From: Lomentospora prolificans
Lineage: Eukaryota; Ascomycota; Sordariomycetes; Microascales; Microascaceae
NCBI GenBank assembly: GCA_029532625.1
Contig: JARFXM010000010.1
Span: 1,674,001-1,738,000 of the forward strand
Length of the DNA stretch: 64,000 bases
Direction: 5' to 3'
Shown here: piece by piece, positions 1-9,665 of the stretch
Numbering within the stretch: position 1 is the first letter of the stretch
Layout of the letters: each line of letters begins with the position of its first letter
Notes under the pieces: generated by a model
What the model saw: only the letters and a program-made list of their open reading frames with translations
Database searches by the model: none
What the model was told of the DNA's origin: nothing
Made by a program: the position numbers and the translations under genes

Positions 1-1704
1 GAAGACTGACATTAAGGCGGCATGGTTCGTCGCGAACCATGTATTGAAGTACTGTTGGGCGAAATCCGCCATGATACGGAAAGAATACGTCGGGGTGGTG
101 GTGTTGACGGCGTCGAAACAGTAAATGGACGTAGCCGCTATGTGTTCGTTGAGCTTTCCCGCAAGGGTCCACTCAGTTCCGTTATATCTCGGTCGTTCCG
201 GTGTAAGTTCAATGCTTTCAATCTGAACGTAGACTTGGAGCCCTTTTTCTCTAAAAGAGCGGTGGATTTGGACCTCGTGATTCACATGGTGTAAACTCGC
301 GGCTAGAGAGAGGCTTTGCTCATATCCCCGAACCAACTCCTCCAATTCATCCTCGGTACTCAGCTCCCGAAGCATGCTAGGAAGCCCTGCCTTAGGCACT
401 ATCGCCCTACCCGTGTTTCTTCCAGCCTTCCAGTCGTCGAAAGAGAATAACGTTCCCGGTTCCGGATGCACCATATATTCGAAATGATGTCGAATGTCCC
501 TATGAATCCGTTCATAGAGACTCTCAGCTCCCTCGAAGTGCTTCTTATCGGCAATTTGCATGCGGTGAATAATGTCATCCAGAAACTCTTGTCTAGCTAC
601 AGGTTCTGTTTCGTCCCAAGCTTCGGATAATTCGATCAAGTCCATATAAAAACTGTCTTCGGCATCCCAATAAGCCTCACCCGGAGGCGCCGGAAATAAG
701 CCCACCGGAATACCAAATGTTCGAATCCGCTGAGGAACGCGACCCTCCCCAACGTTGAAAAAGTAGTCGTAGAAATAGCCAGGAACGGCAGGGATGAGAA
801 TGTCATTCCAGCACGGAATAGCAGCCTCGATCACTTCTGAGATTTGGGAGTAAAGCTCCCCATTGCTCTGGGGACGCAAGTTGTTGATATAGCTTGTTAT
901 ATTTACGACGTAATCTTCGCCATCCGGATCCTTGAAAGCGACATCACACGGCAGCCACTGGAAGGTATTGGAGTATCTCCAAGGCTTTCTCTCCAACCAC
1001 ACATCCGCATCGTCCGGGTCTGCCGGGAGCTCTTCTGTGAAGATAGGGAGCGTTTCCAATCTTCTCGTGCCCTCTGGGGGCGGGGGAAGAAATGACTCTA
1101 GCTCATGAGGTCGTAAGGATGATGGCACTGCGGTAGACATGTGTTTCCATATATTTTTCATGTCACCCTTGGATCCTTCGGGGAGGACACGGGTATGCCC
1201 ATAAGCAAGGGGGTAGAGCGAAGGATCGACGATGTAGAGAACGTCTGAGCCATCGTTCCTTCTCCACAGCTCGGATAAGCCATCGCGCTCAATTAGTCTC
1301 TGGACCGCAGAGCTTAGTCTCTGACAAAGGCTAGTTTCCGGCCAGGTTTTGCTGAGGCTCGCACCAGCATCGTACGCAAGCACCCTACCGGACCGCACGA
1401 AGTCGGCTGCCTTGTCCTTTAACTCCGTAATGCACCATTCCCAGGCTTTTTGACTTATCAGTGGATATTTTTCTATTCCTTCGGTATGCCAAGCAGCCAC
1501 GGCTTCATCATTATCGACATTGGTTTCCCATCCAGGCTTATCGGTGATGTCGTTCATCAGCCGAAGCATGGATAATTCGCGCGCGGTAAGACGGTTTTCA
1601 AGGCCCCAATCCATCATGCCGTGGGCGAAGCGTTGTTTCCAGTCATTCTCTTCATTAGCTGCAAAACAACCTGAATGTAGGTCTAAGTAGGCGGAGGGCG
1701 TCAT
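1..1704 (-). CDS. DUF4246 family protein, C-terminus beyond left edge
   Basis: The minus strand is open without a stop from an ATG at 1704 to the left edge (about 568 codons), so the 3' end is missing. The translation follows the fungal DUF4246 family: TARELSMLRLMNDITDKPGW near residue 40, then VDPSLYPLAYGHTRVLP, LPCDVAFKD, ITSYINNLRP and, near the edge, EHIAATSIYCFDAVNTT. Family members are usually 600-700 residues, so roughly the last 80-150 residues lie outside; this is where I recall a conserved His/Arg segment resembling 2-oxoglutarate/iron oxygenases, but it cannot be inspected here. The ATG is the first in frame after a TAA about 85 nt upstream. A non-coding 5' exon cannot be excluded. 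Function is unknown for the family. Confidence 0.85.
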   Translation of the reverse strand, partial: MTPSAYLDLHSGCFAANEENDWKQRFAHGMMDWGLENRLTARELSMLRLMNDITDKPGWETNVDNDEAVAAWHTEGIEKYPLISQKAWEWCITELKDKAADFVRSGRVLAYDAGASLSKTWPETSLCQRLSSAVQRLIERDGLSELWRRNDGSDVLYIVDPSLYPLAYGHTRVLPEGSKGDMKNIWKHMSTAVPSSLRPHELESFLPPPPEGTRRLETLPIFTEELPADPDDADVWLERKPWRYSNTFQWLPCDVAFKDPDGEDYVVNITSYINNLRPQSNGELYSQISEVIEAAIPCWNDILIPAVPGYFYDYFFNVGEGRVPQRIRTFGIPVGLFPAPPGEAYWDAEDSFYMDLIELSEAWDETEPVARQEFLDDIIHRMQIADKKHFEGAESLYERIHRDIRHHFEYMVHPEPGTLFSFDDWKAGRNTGRAIVPKAGLPSMLRELSTEDELEELVRGYEQSLSLAASLHHVNHEVQIHRSFREKGLQVYVQIESIELTPERPRYNGTEWTLAGKLNEHIAATSIYCFDAVNTTTPTYSFRIMADFAQQYFNTWFATNHAALMSVF

Positions 1705-2164
1705 AGCAGATGACCCTATCGAAGCGGCTACTACGGAAGAATGGCCCACTTCTTCGTATTGAATGTTTTCCGGACGTGAGGATTAAATCTGAGGATGCGC
1801 GAGCAGAAAATTAATGTGGAATATCAAGGGCACCAAACTCTGGTGATCCCGGGGCTATGGCTCATGTGAAAGGCATCCATGGATAGTTGTGAGGGGTTCG
1901 AAGGTTCAGCCAAGCCATCCATTAGATGGTACTCCTAAAAATGTCCTTACTACCACCAAGTGTATACATAATTGTACCTCCTCATCCACAGCCTTGGCCT
2001 GACATTTGCAGAACATCAGATTACCTGTCAACACAGATAAAAGCTCACCAGTTTTCTTCCGTTTGTACCCATCCCCATTGCTGTAAAGCCATTGCTGGAA
2101 TGTAATAGAAACCACTGGGGATCGTAAACGATGGGATCACTCCTCGTTCATGCGCCCAGATTCC
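1705..2164. other. intergenic, no gene seen
   Basis: Upstream region of the DUF4246 gene and downstream region of the F-box-like gene. A 69-codon minus-strand frame at 1906-2115 has no recognisable features and I do not count it as a gene. Confidence 0.6.
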
Positions 2165-3565
2165 CTAGTTCGCTACCTCTAAAGGTCCCCTGAGCTCACC
2201 GAACTCGTTGCGAATCTTTTCCATCTCGTCCCTTGGTATCAATATACCAAAAAGACGTTGCATGGCACTCTGTTTCAACAGCCAACTCAAGCCATCGACT
2301 GTATGAGGCGCGTCACTCTCAGCTATGAGGATCCGCCTGCGTTCCGGATCTATGAATCGCTTCGCATCCCAAAAAACGTAGCCTCTCTCTCGGAAAGGGT
2401 CGTTTATCTCTTTGTCGAAACGATGGTAGTGTATGTCATTGACCGCCCAGTTTCGGCGTCGGAAAAGGTGATAGCCGATATTGGCGTGAGATGGATCGTC
2501 AACGAAGGATTCGATAGACTGGTCAGCTCTGGGATCACCCAACATGTCCTGGCTATGGCGGGCATATGGGCTAGTCTGCACAAGAAAGGTACGCGTGCTC
2601 GTAACTCTCTCTCGTATCATATCCTTCCGCCTGGATCGATCGCTGTCCACGAGCCTCCTCATGAATGCAAGTCCGTTTGAAGCTTTTGTACTGGCGTATT
2701 GCGGTATCTCGGAAAGCGCTGCGATGCTGAACATTTCAAGCCTTTCCAACTGCAACCCGTTAAAGGAGACCATATCATCCTCTGCGTTCGATGGATTTTG
2801 CTTTCTTCTATATCCCAGACAATTCCTCTTGAGTGGTTTCGTCTGCTCACATGGTCTGTCGCTCTCCTTTTTCACACCCGGTGCCGCAAGTACGGCCCCC
2901 ACAAACGATTCCCCAAGTTCGTCTATATAGCGTTTAACGATAGATACGAAGTATTGGTGGATACAGTTCATCTCCTCTACCTCCCACTCCTCCAGCTTGT
3001 TGATAAACAGCCTCACCTGCGCCCTGGCGGCTTCAAATGGTTCGACCTTCCGCCGCGGTATTGGGAAAGCTCGGCAGTAAAGCTCATAGCGGAAGAAGGC
3101 TCTCTGGAGCCTTGTCAATTCCGCATCTGATAACGGACCAAACTCTGAAGCGGGATCTCCCTGCGGGTTCGTTGAGTGCACCAACATATGTACAGATGCA
3201 CTACGGACGTACTCTGGGATGAAGCGGGAAACTATAATTTGAGTCCTCCAAAGTGCTGCCAGGGCCGTGATATCGCCAGGGGGCTCCAGTGCGTCCGTCG
3301 AAAAGTACTGGACCAGCAATTGGCGCAGTTCACCGGAACTCTCCTCGATTTGAGGGGGGAGGTGACAGAGAGCCAAAGCATGGCGGAGAGCACCGGGGGT
3401 TACCGAGCTCTTCAGAACTGATGTGTAAACTGCGATGAGGTTTGATTCGAATGTGCGGAGACATGCTGGTGAGGCTGATATTAGTGCGATGACGTCCTGA
3501 GGCGTTTCGGCAGCGCAAAGAATCAATATGAGTAGGTCTGGGGGAAGGCTCTCGAGGACTGCCAT
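2165..3565 (-). CDS. F-box-like fungal hypothetical protein
   Basis: Single-exon frame of 466 residues starting MAVLESLPPDLLILILCAAE. The LPPDLLILIL start followed by a second short helix (SASPACLRTFES) is the usual N-terminal F-box-like module of a large group of fungal proteins, which by family knowledge would bind Skp1 in an SCF ubiquitin ligase. The rest is alpha-helical and lacks a recognisable substrate-binding repeat; a charged stretch lies near residues 230-265. Nothing identifies a substrate. The start is the first ATG of the frame and directly opens the F-box-like helix. Such proteins form large, fast-changing families, so a more precise name is not justified. Confidence 0.75.
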   Translation of the reverse strand: MAVLESLPPDLLILILCAAETPQDVIALISASPACLRTFESNLIAVYTSVLKSSVTPGALRHALALCHLPPQIEESSGELRQLLVQYFSTDALEPPGDITALAALWRTQIIVSRFIPEYVRSASVHMLVHSTNPQGDPASEFGPLSDAELTRLQRAFFRYELYCRAFPIPRRKVEPFEAARAQVRLFINKLEEWEVEEMNCIHQYFVSIVKRYIDELGESFVGAVLAAPGVKKESDRPCEQTKPLKRNCLGYRRKQNPSNAEDDMVSFNGLQLERLEMFSIAALSEIPQYASTKASNGLAFMRRLVDSDRSRRKDMIRERVTSTRTFLVQTSPYARHSQDMLGDPRADQSIESFVDDPSHANIGYHLFRRRNWAVNDIHYHRFDKEINDPFRERGYVFWDAKRFIDPERRRILIAESDAPHTVDGLSWLLKQSAMQRLFGILIPRDEMEKIRNEFGELRGPLEVAN

Positions 3566-4093
3566 ATTTTAAACAGACTATTGTTATTGAAGCTGAAAGA
3601 TGATATCGTACAAGGCGATTTGATGAAGAAATGGTAAGAAGGGTGTTTGCCAGTGACGTTGAGCTTCGCTGCAGATACGCCAGCGGCGCGTTGAATGAGT
3701 CAAATGGATCGATCCATCGCTGTTGACTGGAGGCATCCCAAACCTCACCCAGACCGAATCAGTTCACGAATCGAATTTGATTCTACCCCACCACCAAGAC
3801 CCTCTCTTAACCCAGATTTCCGACCAGGAAAAATAAGTATTCTTGCTGTCCCCTCGAGAGGTTATGGAATGTTCATATCATACATTTCTGGGTGCTATGC
3901 GCAAATCTAATTGTTTGCACGCGACACTCTAGTGCAAGCTCCACCGAGCCGTCTACACCTACAAGAACGGAGCCATAAATTCTACATGTATGCTGGCTCT
4001 CCCCAAAACTACAGAGTCCTAACCCTGCAAAAAATTCTACCAAACACCCGAGGGTATCAATCCCAATCCCGAATCTAATCCCCATTCCAAGCC
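3566..4093. other. intergenic, no gene seen
   Basis: Holds the upstream region of the F-box-like gene and the 3' flank of the PCI-type gene. Short open frames on both strands lack any family signal. Confidence 0.6.
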
Positions 4094-5081
4094 TCACCGC
4101 GCCTTGATCTTGCGAATGATCACCTTGTCCCCGTCCAGCTGCCATCCTACCCCATCGTTCGATGTGAGACTCTCCCAACCCGTAGATGTAGATTTCTCCA
4201 AATATATCCTGTCCACCGAAAGGTAACTTCTCCCAAAGCACTTGAGCGTATGGACTCTCAGGTCCGGCTCCGCGAACTCCATTAGGCTAGCTTTGTGCCC
4301 ATCAACAGCGGCCTTGATTTTGCCAAAGGCGATATAATTATCGTGCGTCAGTGCCTTGAGTACTGCGTACACCTTGCCATCTCGTAGTCCGTGCTGCCTC
4401 CGAAGGTTGTAAGCCTCGGCAAGGTCGCCCCTGCGACATGCGGCGTCGAGAACGAGGTAGCTGACGACTTCTTGGAACTCGAGACTGGTAAGGCTGTGCA
4501 TGGGGTGGATGTTGCGAAGGAGATGTAGAATGGCGGGGTGGTAAGACTCGGGGTGCTTCACGAGCACGGATAGGCGAATACAAAATAGATATGACTGCAC
4601 GGCAAAGTCGTCAGCTCGATTGGACGCTACAATTCCCTCTCTAAGTTTTCGTAGCGCCATCATGATGTCGGAGAGTGCCTTCGTGGTGCTCGGGGACGGG
4701 GGAGCTCGTCGCGCCGCAGCACCGGGAGCTAGGGTGGTTGCGCCACTAAGAGAGGCATCTCCAAGGCTCAATGACGCAAATCTACGGAGGAGTTCGTCCC
4801 GCTGTCCGGAGTCCGAGCAGAATGACATATACCGCTCGACAATCTTTGTGTAATACCGTTCCTGCGTCTTGAAGTCGAGGAGTCTAGTGGTAAATCCGGG
4901 AATGTTAGCTCGGCTGATCCTAGTGTGGGCGACCGATTTGGACAGGGAAAGTGGGGGGAGGGGGGGTTACGAACCTGGTGTCGCCTTTGGACGGCAGGCC
5001 AATGCTCTCCAAGGCGTCTTGATCAGGTGCCTTTAGGCGACCCCATGGGTTGGATGATGACCTGCTCCCTCGTGTAGGCAT
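4094..5081 (-). CDS. PCI-type protein (SAC3/GANP or CSN8/PSMD8/eIF3K-like)
   Basis: Two exons: 5081-4975 (107 nt, starts MPTRGSRSSSNPWGRLK) and 4883-4094. The intron has a GTTCGT donor and CTAAC branch before an ACTAG acceptor, and joining keeps frame, giving about 298 residues. The joined junction reads DTRLLDFKTQERYYTKIVERY. The C-terminal half is helical (YHPAILHLLRNIHP, SYLVLDAACRRGDLAEAYNLR) and ends in a short winged-helix-like part, GWQLDGDKVIIRKIK, as in PCI-domain proteins of proteasome lid, COP9 signalosome, eIF3 or SAC3/GANP type. I cannot decide which complex it belongs to. An internal ATG at 4828 gives a shorter protein but would lose the conserved exon-1 join. Confidence 0.7.
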
Positions 5082-5520
5082 TTTATTTTGCAGTTTAGAA
5101 AACCCGACTCTTTTGTTTGATGGGGAGCACAGGCTCGGGATGGGGTTCTAAATATCGACGACACCCTTCCCGACGAAGATGGCTGAGGCGGGTGCTTACC
5201 TAATACCGCATCTGCATTGCGCGTGATGGACAGATCGACCGAGACATGGCAAATAACAAGGACGAAGAGAGGCAATATTGTCTTATCGGATCTGAGAAAT
5301 GTTCATTGGCTCTTTGAAAAGAAGTCGCCAATAGAATGGTTTTATCAAGGCGCGTGCTTGCTGAGAGAAACCATGTTATATTGTACAATCGTTAAATCGA
5401 TGTTTGAATTATTAAACTAGTAGCGAAACATTCCTTCACTATTTTCTTCACAACGCCTATATCAAGACCCAGGTATCGCAGGTAAAGTCTAACGTCGAAC
5501 TGCGGAAACAAAAGAAACCC
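5082..5520. other. intergenic, no gene seen
   Basis: Promoter region of the PCI-type gene and 3' flank of the DPM1 gene. No motif beyond short AT-rich patches was seen. Confidence 0.5.
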
Positions 5521-6309
5521 TTAAACCTTTAGCCAGAGGTTGAGAACACCCTTTAGATACTCGACAATTTCATCACCACCCAGCTTCGACTCTCCGTAGA
5601 CCCGGTCGACGAAGCTAATGGGCACCTCGGCGACGGTGCAGCCCATGGCCTTGGCGCGTACCATCATCTCCATCTGGAAGGTGTAGCCCTTGCTCTCTGT
5701 GCTCGCAATAACCTTCTCGAGCACGCTCTTCTTGTAAAGTCGGAAGCTGCCCGTCAGGTCGCTGACGCCGGGGCGGAGGACCGTGTCGGCGAAGAGGTTG
5801 GCTCCCCTGCTGACGAACTTTCGCTTGAGGTCCCAGCCATAGACACCTCCGTCGCCAGCGTACCGGGTGCCGGTGACAATATCGTAGTCTGCCTCCTTCT
5901 GACGCGCAATCATCTGGGGAATGAACTTGGGGTGGTGGCTGAAATCGGCGTCCATGATAATGACGAAGTTACCGGTGACGAACTGGAGGCCGTGGACGTA
6001 CGCGGTACCGAGGCCGAGCTTGCCTGATCGGGTCTTGAGGACGACGTGGGGGTTGTAGGCCTTGACGAGCTGCTTGGCCACCTCTTGGGTACCGTCAGGA
6101 GAGCCATCATCGACAATGATCAACTCCCAGTCAAGTTTTCTATACGAAGGTGGGGTTAATTTATAGTCTAAGGGTGGGAATTCTAGAAAGAGGGTTTGAC
6201 GGGTGTCATACTGTGCGCTGAATGTCCTGTTCAGGAGCCACGCTACGATAGGGAGGTTGCGGCGTTCGTTGTAGGTAGGAAGGATGACAGAATACTTGTC
6301 CTTAGCCAT
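5521..6309 (-). CDS. DPM1: dolichol-phosphate mannosyltransferase catalytic subunit
   Basis: Transfers mannose from GDP-mannose to dolichol phosphate at the ER membrane, feeding N-glycan, O-mannose and GPI-anchor synthesis. GT2 features are clear: YSVILPTYNERRNLP at the N-terminus, IIVDDGSPDGT, the metal-binding DADFSHHPKF, VTGTRYAGDGGV and a C-terminal SFVDRVYGESKLGG. There is no C-terminal membrane segment, so it is the human/Schizosaccharomyces type that needs DPM2/DPM3-like partners. An intron lies at 6140-6211 (72 nt, GTATGA donor, TATAG acceptor). It is a multiple of three and has no stop, so an unspliced reading gives 262 residues with a 24-residue insert. Splicing gives 238 residues and restores the conserved join FSAQ-KLDWELIIVDD. 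Confidence 0.93.
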   Translation of the reverse strand: MAKDKYSVILPTYNERRNLPIVAWLLNRTFSAQYDTRQTLFLEFPPLDYKLTPPSYRKLDWELIIVDDGSPDGTQEVAKQLVKAYNPHVVLKTRSGKLGLGTAYVHGLQFVTGNFVIIMDADFSHHPKFIPQMIARQKEADYDIVTGTRYAGDGGVYGWDLKRKFVSRGANLFADTVLRPGVSDLTGSFRLYKKSVLEKVIASTESKGYTFQMEMMVRAKAMGCTVAEVPISFVDRVYGESKLGGDEIVEYLKGVLNLWLKV

Positions 6310-7574
6310 GGCGATAGATCCGGTATTTCAAAGGGGATTAAACTTGGTAGAGGAAAAGGGCTTTGAGTTGGCGCGCAGGAGAAGACAGGTCAGAATTGAA
6401 GGAGCGTGAGAAAGTTGGATGTCGCGCTGATTCGTGGTCGAATTAATTAGAGAGTTGGCCTTGTCGCGTCTCCTGAATTTAGCTCTTGATGCTGGCCGCC
6501 CTGGCCACGGTACGACATGTATTATCCTACCTCTCGACGAGACCCAGCTTGGGCTGAGCTTACATAACTGAAGGTTCTGTGATCACCTGTATAACCACGT
6601 GACGTTGTTCAGCACCGCATCATGGGTCCGACCCGTGACCGGAGCATTGAGCCCACCCGAAGTGCCGACAGCTGCTTACGTATTGACTAGTCTCCGAGGT
6701 TTGCCCTGCCTTTGCGCCCCATCGTCATCCGGTACCGGTATAAATACGTTCATAGATGTGTTATGGCGCATTCGAAGAAGAGTTTGAATGGATTATCCTG
6801 AAGGGACAAAATTTCAGTGATGCGTGCTGTTGTTGGCGTCTCAGGCGGCTCGTCTTGCAATCGGAACCCGGATTGGACAGTATTCTTAACGCATTGATAC
6901 GGTTATCCTAGCACTGTAATACTGGCACCCCACCTCCGCCCCGGATATGGGGTTCAAGCTCCAGCTTGAGCTCTGTTCCTGGCAAAAGAATCCAGCTTCA
7001 TGATGAGGGAGCTGCGTAGCGGATGTCAAGGCCGATTTTGGGATCTAGACGCGCAAACAAAAACATGCTTTAGGGCTTTGGGGCCCATTGGCGATCCACG
7101 TCTCCTGCTTCCCCGTGGCTGCCATTGGTGATAACGTACAATGCGAGGGTTACTTGCCACTTCCCGGCCATGCATGCAAGATCCAGGATGCAGAACATTC
7201 GGGGTACATTAGTTCAAGTCGCTCCCCACCACGAGCTGGTGTTATGAGTACATGATCGGCCTCGGAGATATAGGTGCAAATCATGTCACCGGGAGCAAGA
7301 ACTGTCAGGAAGCTACCCCATCACCTGAGTATTGTACGAGAATATGCTGGGTGCGGGGGCAAAAGCAGGTCAAACGTGCCCTCCAGGGCTGCAAAGCTCC
7401 CCCCAACCTGAAGACGTCGACTGCCTTAACCGCTGGAGCTGAGGAGGCCTATTATTGAACCCCCCAAAAGGGCTTTTCCCGAGCCGCTCCCTCTCTCCCA
7501 TTTTCCCCAGCCTTTTACTTCTTCGAAAGTGATTGTTCCTGTGTCTCCCGTTCTTTCCTTCGACCACAGCCTAT
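6310..7574. other. intergenic, divergent promoter region
   Basis: Separates the minus-strand DPM1 gene from the plus-strand Glu/Lys-rich protein gene. Only short frames without family features occur. The part nearest 7574 is pyrimidine-rich, as is usual for fungal 5' leaders. Confidence 0.5.
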
Positions 7575-7872
7575 GTAAGTTCTTCTTTCGGCTTTGCTTT
7601 TTATGTCACCGCTCTGGCTGTCTCGAAGAACGACGCATTGCCCATTGTTCCCCCAATCCAACTCCAACCTCAACCTCTTTTTTTTTTTTTTTTTTTTTTC
7701 CTTCTTTACCTCCCCCCAACCACCTACTGATTCCATCTTGAATCAACTCATATCTACCCAAAGTATCGAGGTATCCAACAATTCTTTTATTCTCGTTAAC
7801 TTCCCAAGCTATATGTCCTTTTCTTTCTTTCTCCTCTCCTTGGAGAGGGACGAATGCTAACGTTGAACTCAG
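7575..7872 (+). other. probable 5'UTR intron
   Basis: A consensus GTAAGT donor at 7575 and a GCTAAC branch at 7856-7861 followed by an AG at 7871-7872 frame a 298-nt intron just before the ATG at 7915. It is pyrimidine-rich and contains an uninterrupted run of 22 T (7678-7699). Inferred from splice signals only. Confidence 0.5.
7678..7699 (+). repeat. poly-T run, 22 nt
   Basis: Uninterrupted T homopolymer inside the inferred 5'UTR intron of the following gene. Confidence 0.95.
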
Positions 7873-7914
7873 CACAGTGCGGCGCCAATTGCACCAACAC
7901 TTACGTCATTGAAA

Positions 7915-8965
7915 ATGGCCGAGGAGCAAGGTATCTATCTCCCTAAGATGCTTGATTGGTTCTGCTGAGCTTCTTTCTGAATGGATTGGAGATTTTTATT
8001 CCTAATTGATGGATCCTGATCTGTTGGGAGTAACTCCTGCCATTATGCTCAGGCTGTCTTCTGCTCACAACCCCCACTGTAGTACCGTGTGAAATTGCCC
8101 TTGGATGCGCATGTCTCTAACTCTCTGATGGCTAGTTAACACTGCCCCTGCTATTCCTGTTTCTGAGGAGGCAACCAAGGTAGCCGAACCACCCACCGAA
8201 GCGAAGGCTACAGAGCAGCAGGAAACAGTTGTGCCTGTCTCAACATCAGGTCCGGTTAGTGAGGCAAAAAAGGATGCAGCGCTCAACGATGCGGACACCA
8301 ATACCACCACCGCTGCTGCGAAGGCTCAGGACGCTTCTGCCCCCGCACTAGCTGCAGATAGCGCTGCTCCTACCGAGCCCACGAAGGCCGGCGCGGCTGC
8401 AACAATGAACGGCGGGGCGAAGGAAGTCGTCGCCGAGGCTTGCGCTCCAGAGAAGACTGAGGTTGGTGAGCAGGCCGAATCATCTAAGGACGCCGAGCAG
8501 CCTTCCGTCCCGGCTCCGGCCACCACCGAGGTACCCAAGCCAACGGAAGAGACCGTCGCGGAGGAGAAATCTGTAGAAGAGAAGCCCACGGAGGAGAAGG
8601 TTGTAGAAGAGAAGGCGCCCGAAGAAAAGCCAGCGGAGACCAAGCCTGTCGAGGAGCAGCCTACGGTTTCAAACGGGGAAGCCGCTGACGTTGAAATCAA
8701 GGACGCACCTGAAGCACCTGTTGTGCCTGAAGCCTCAGAATCACAGGCCGGTGGGAAGCGAAGTGCAGATGAAGCAGAATTCACCAATGGAGGTGAAGCG
8801 AGTGAGCCTGTTGGCAAGAAGGCCAAGGTTGCCGAGGAAGCGCCTGCGACCAACGGCAGGGCCCTTGCGAGGAAGGCGTCTAAGAGCAGGAAGGAGAAGA
8901 AGTCGATTGCTCCTGTCGGTCGTACTGCAAGGAGGACTCGCAGCCAAGGATTGGCGGACGTCTAG
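7915..8965 (+). CDS. Glu/Lys/Ala-rich low-complexity protein, probably nuclear
   Basis: Two exons: 7915-7930 (MAEEQ plus one base) and 8136-8965, with a GTATCT donor and GCTAG acceptor; the join keeps frame and gives 281 residues. The protein is almost entirely low complexity: Ala/Thr/Pro-rich to about residue 130, then imperfect repeats of VEEKP/TEEK units, then basic segments with GKRSADEAEF, GKKAKVAEE and a C-terminal SRKEKKSIAPVGRTARRTRS. The KR-containing segments look like nuclear localisation signals. No catalytic or folded domain is visible, and I do not recognise a characterised family. The very short first exon behind a long 5'UTR intron is typical of highly expressed fungal genes. 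Confidence 0.75.
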
Positions 8966-9538
8966 GTTTCCTTACCAAGTGTATTCTATTATGCACACAC
9001 CACGCTGCAGTTCCGTGACTTTCAGGATGCGACTCGTGCACACAGGCAAACGAATCTGGGGAGTTGACTGGTTTTTTTTCTTTTCTTTTGTGTCCTTGGT
9101 GTCGATTACACGATCAAACGGTTGGTCTGGTTGATTTGTGGTTGGAGGTGGTTCGGGCTCATGTATTTCGTGGTGTTCTTATTTTCGTTGTCGTTCATTT
9201 TCCAGGATATCGGCACAAGCTATCATGTACATATCTGAATGAAGCATTTCCCTCCTAGCGACCCTTGGGATCTTGTGCTCGACTGCGTTGTCATCTTCGA
9301 TGTGATTTAGACCCGAGTTGCCAGCTTGGGGAAACATGTCCTTGTAGGTTTAAAGAACTGATTGTGAATACAGCAGTCATTTCTCCTCGGTCCTGGCGTG
9401 GAGAATGGCCGTGACTAGGTTTCAAACTATGTGTCGATTCCTCCCAACTGTGAGTGCAAAAGAAAGGGAAGATTCCAGTCGATTCTGGAATCAATTGGAC
9501 TCAAGTTCGCGACGGGAAAAATGTGCCCTACGAGCCAG
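8966..9538. other. intergenic up to transposon insertion
   Basis: 3' flank of the preceding gene. A frame open from 9405 reads into the transposon but has no coding character before the element; I treat it as chance. Confidence 0.6.
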
Positions 9539-9540
9539 TA

Positions 9541-9563
9541 GGGTCCCAAAAGTCATTGGCCAC
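9541..9563 (+). repeat. left terminal inverted repeat of Tc1-like element
   Basis: 23 bp, exactly the reverse complement of 10816-10838. Preceded by the TA target site at 9539-9540. Confidence 0.97.
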
Positions 9564-9665
9564 TTTTTGCCCCGCTTGAACGCGACGCGTTCATTTCCCC
9601 CTTCATCACCCTCCCCCCTTCTTCTTCCTCTTTCTTACCTAAATATCCATATTTTTCTAAAACGG

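Noticed and set aside
8326..8853. 175-codon minus-strand frame opposite the Glu/Lys-rich gene
   Set aside because: Ser/Ala/Val-rich mirror of a repetitive plus-strand coding sequence with correct splice structure; a shadow.
9405..9665. 87 extra codons upstream of the transposase ATG
   Set aside because: They run through the host flank and the left terminal repeat; the family starts near MDQQKRRRQEL inside the element.
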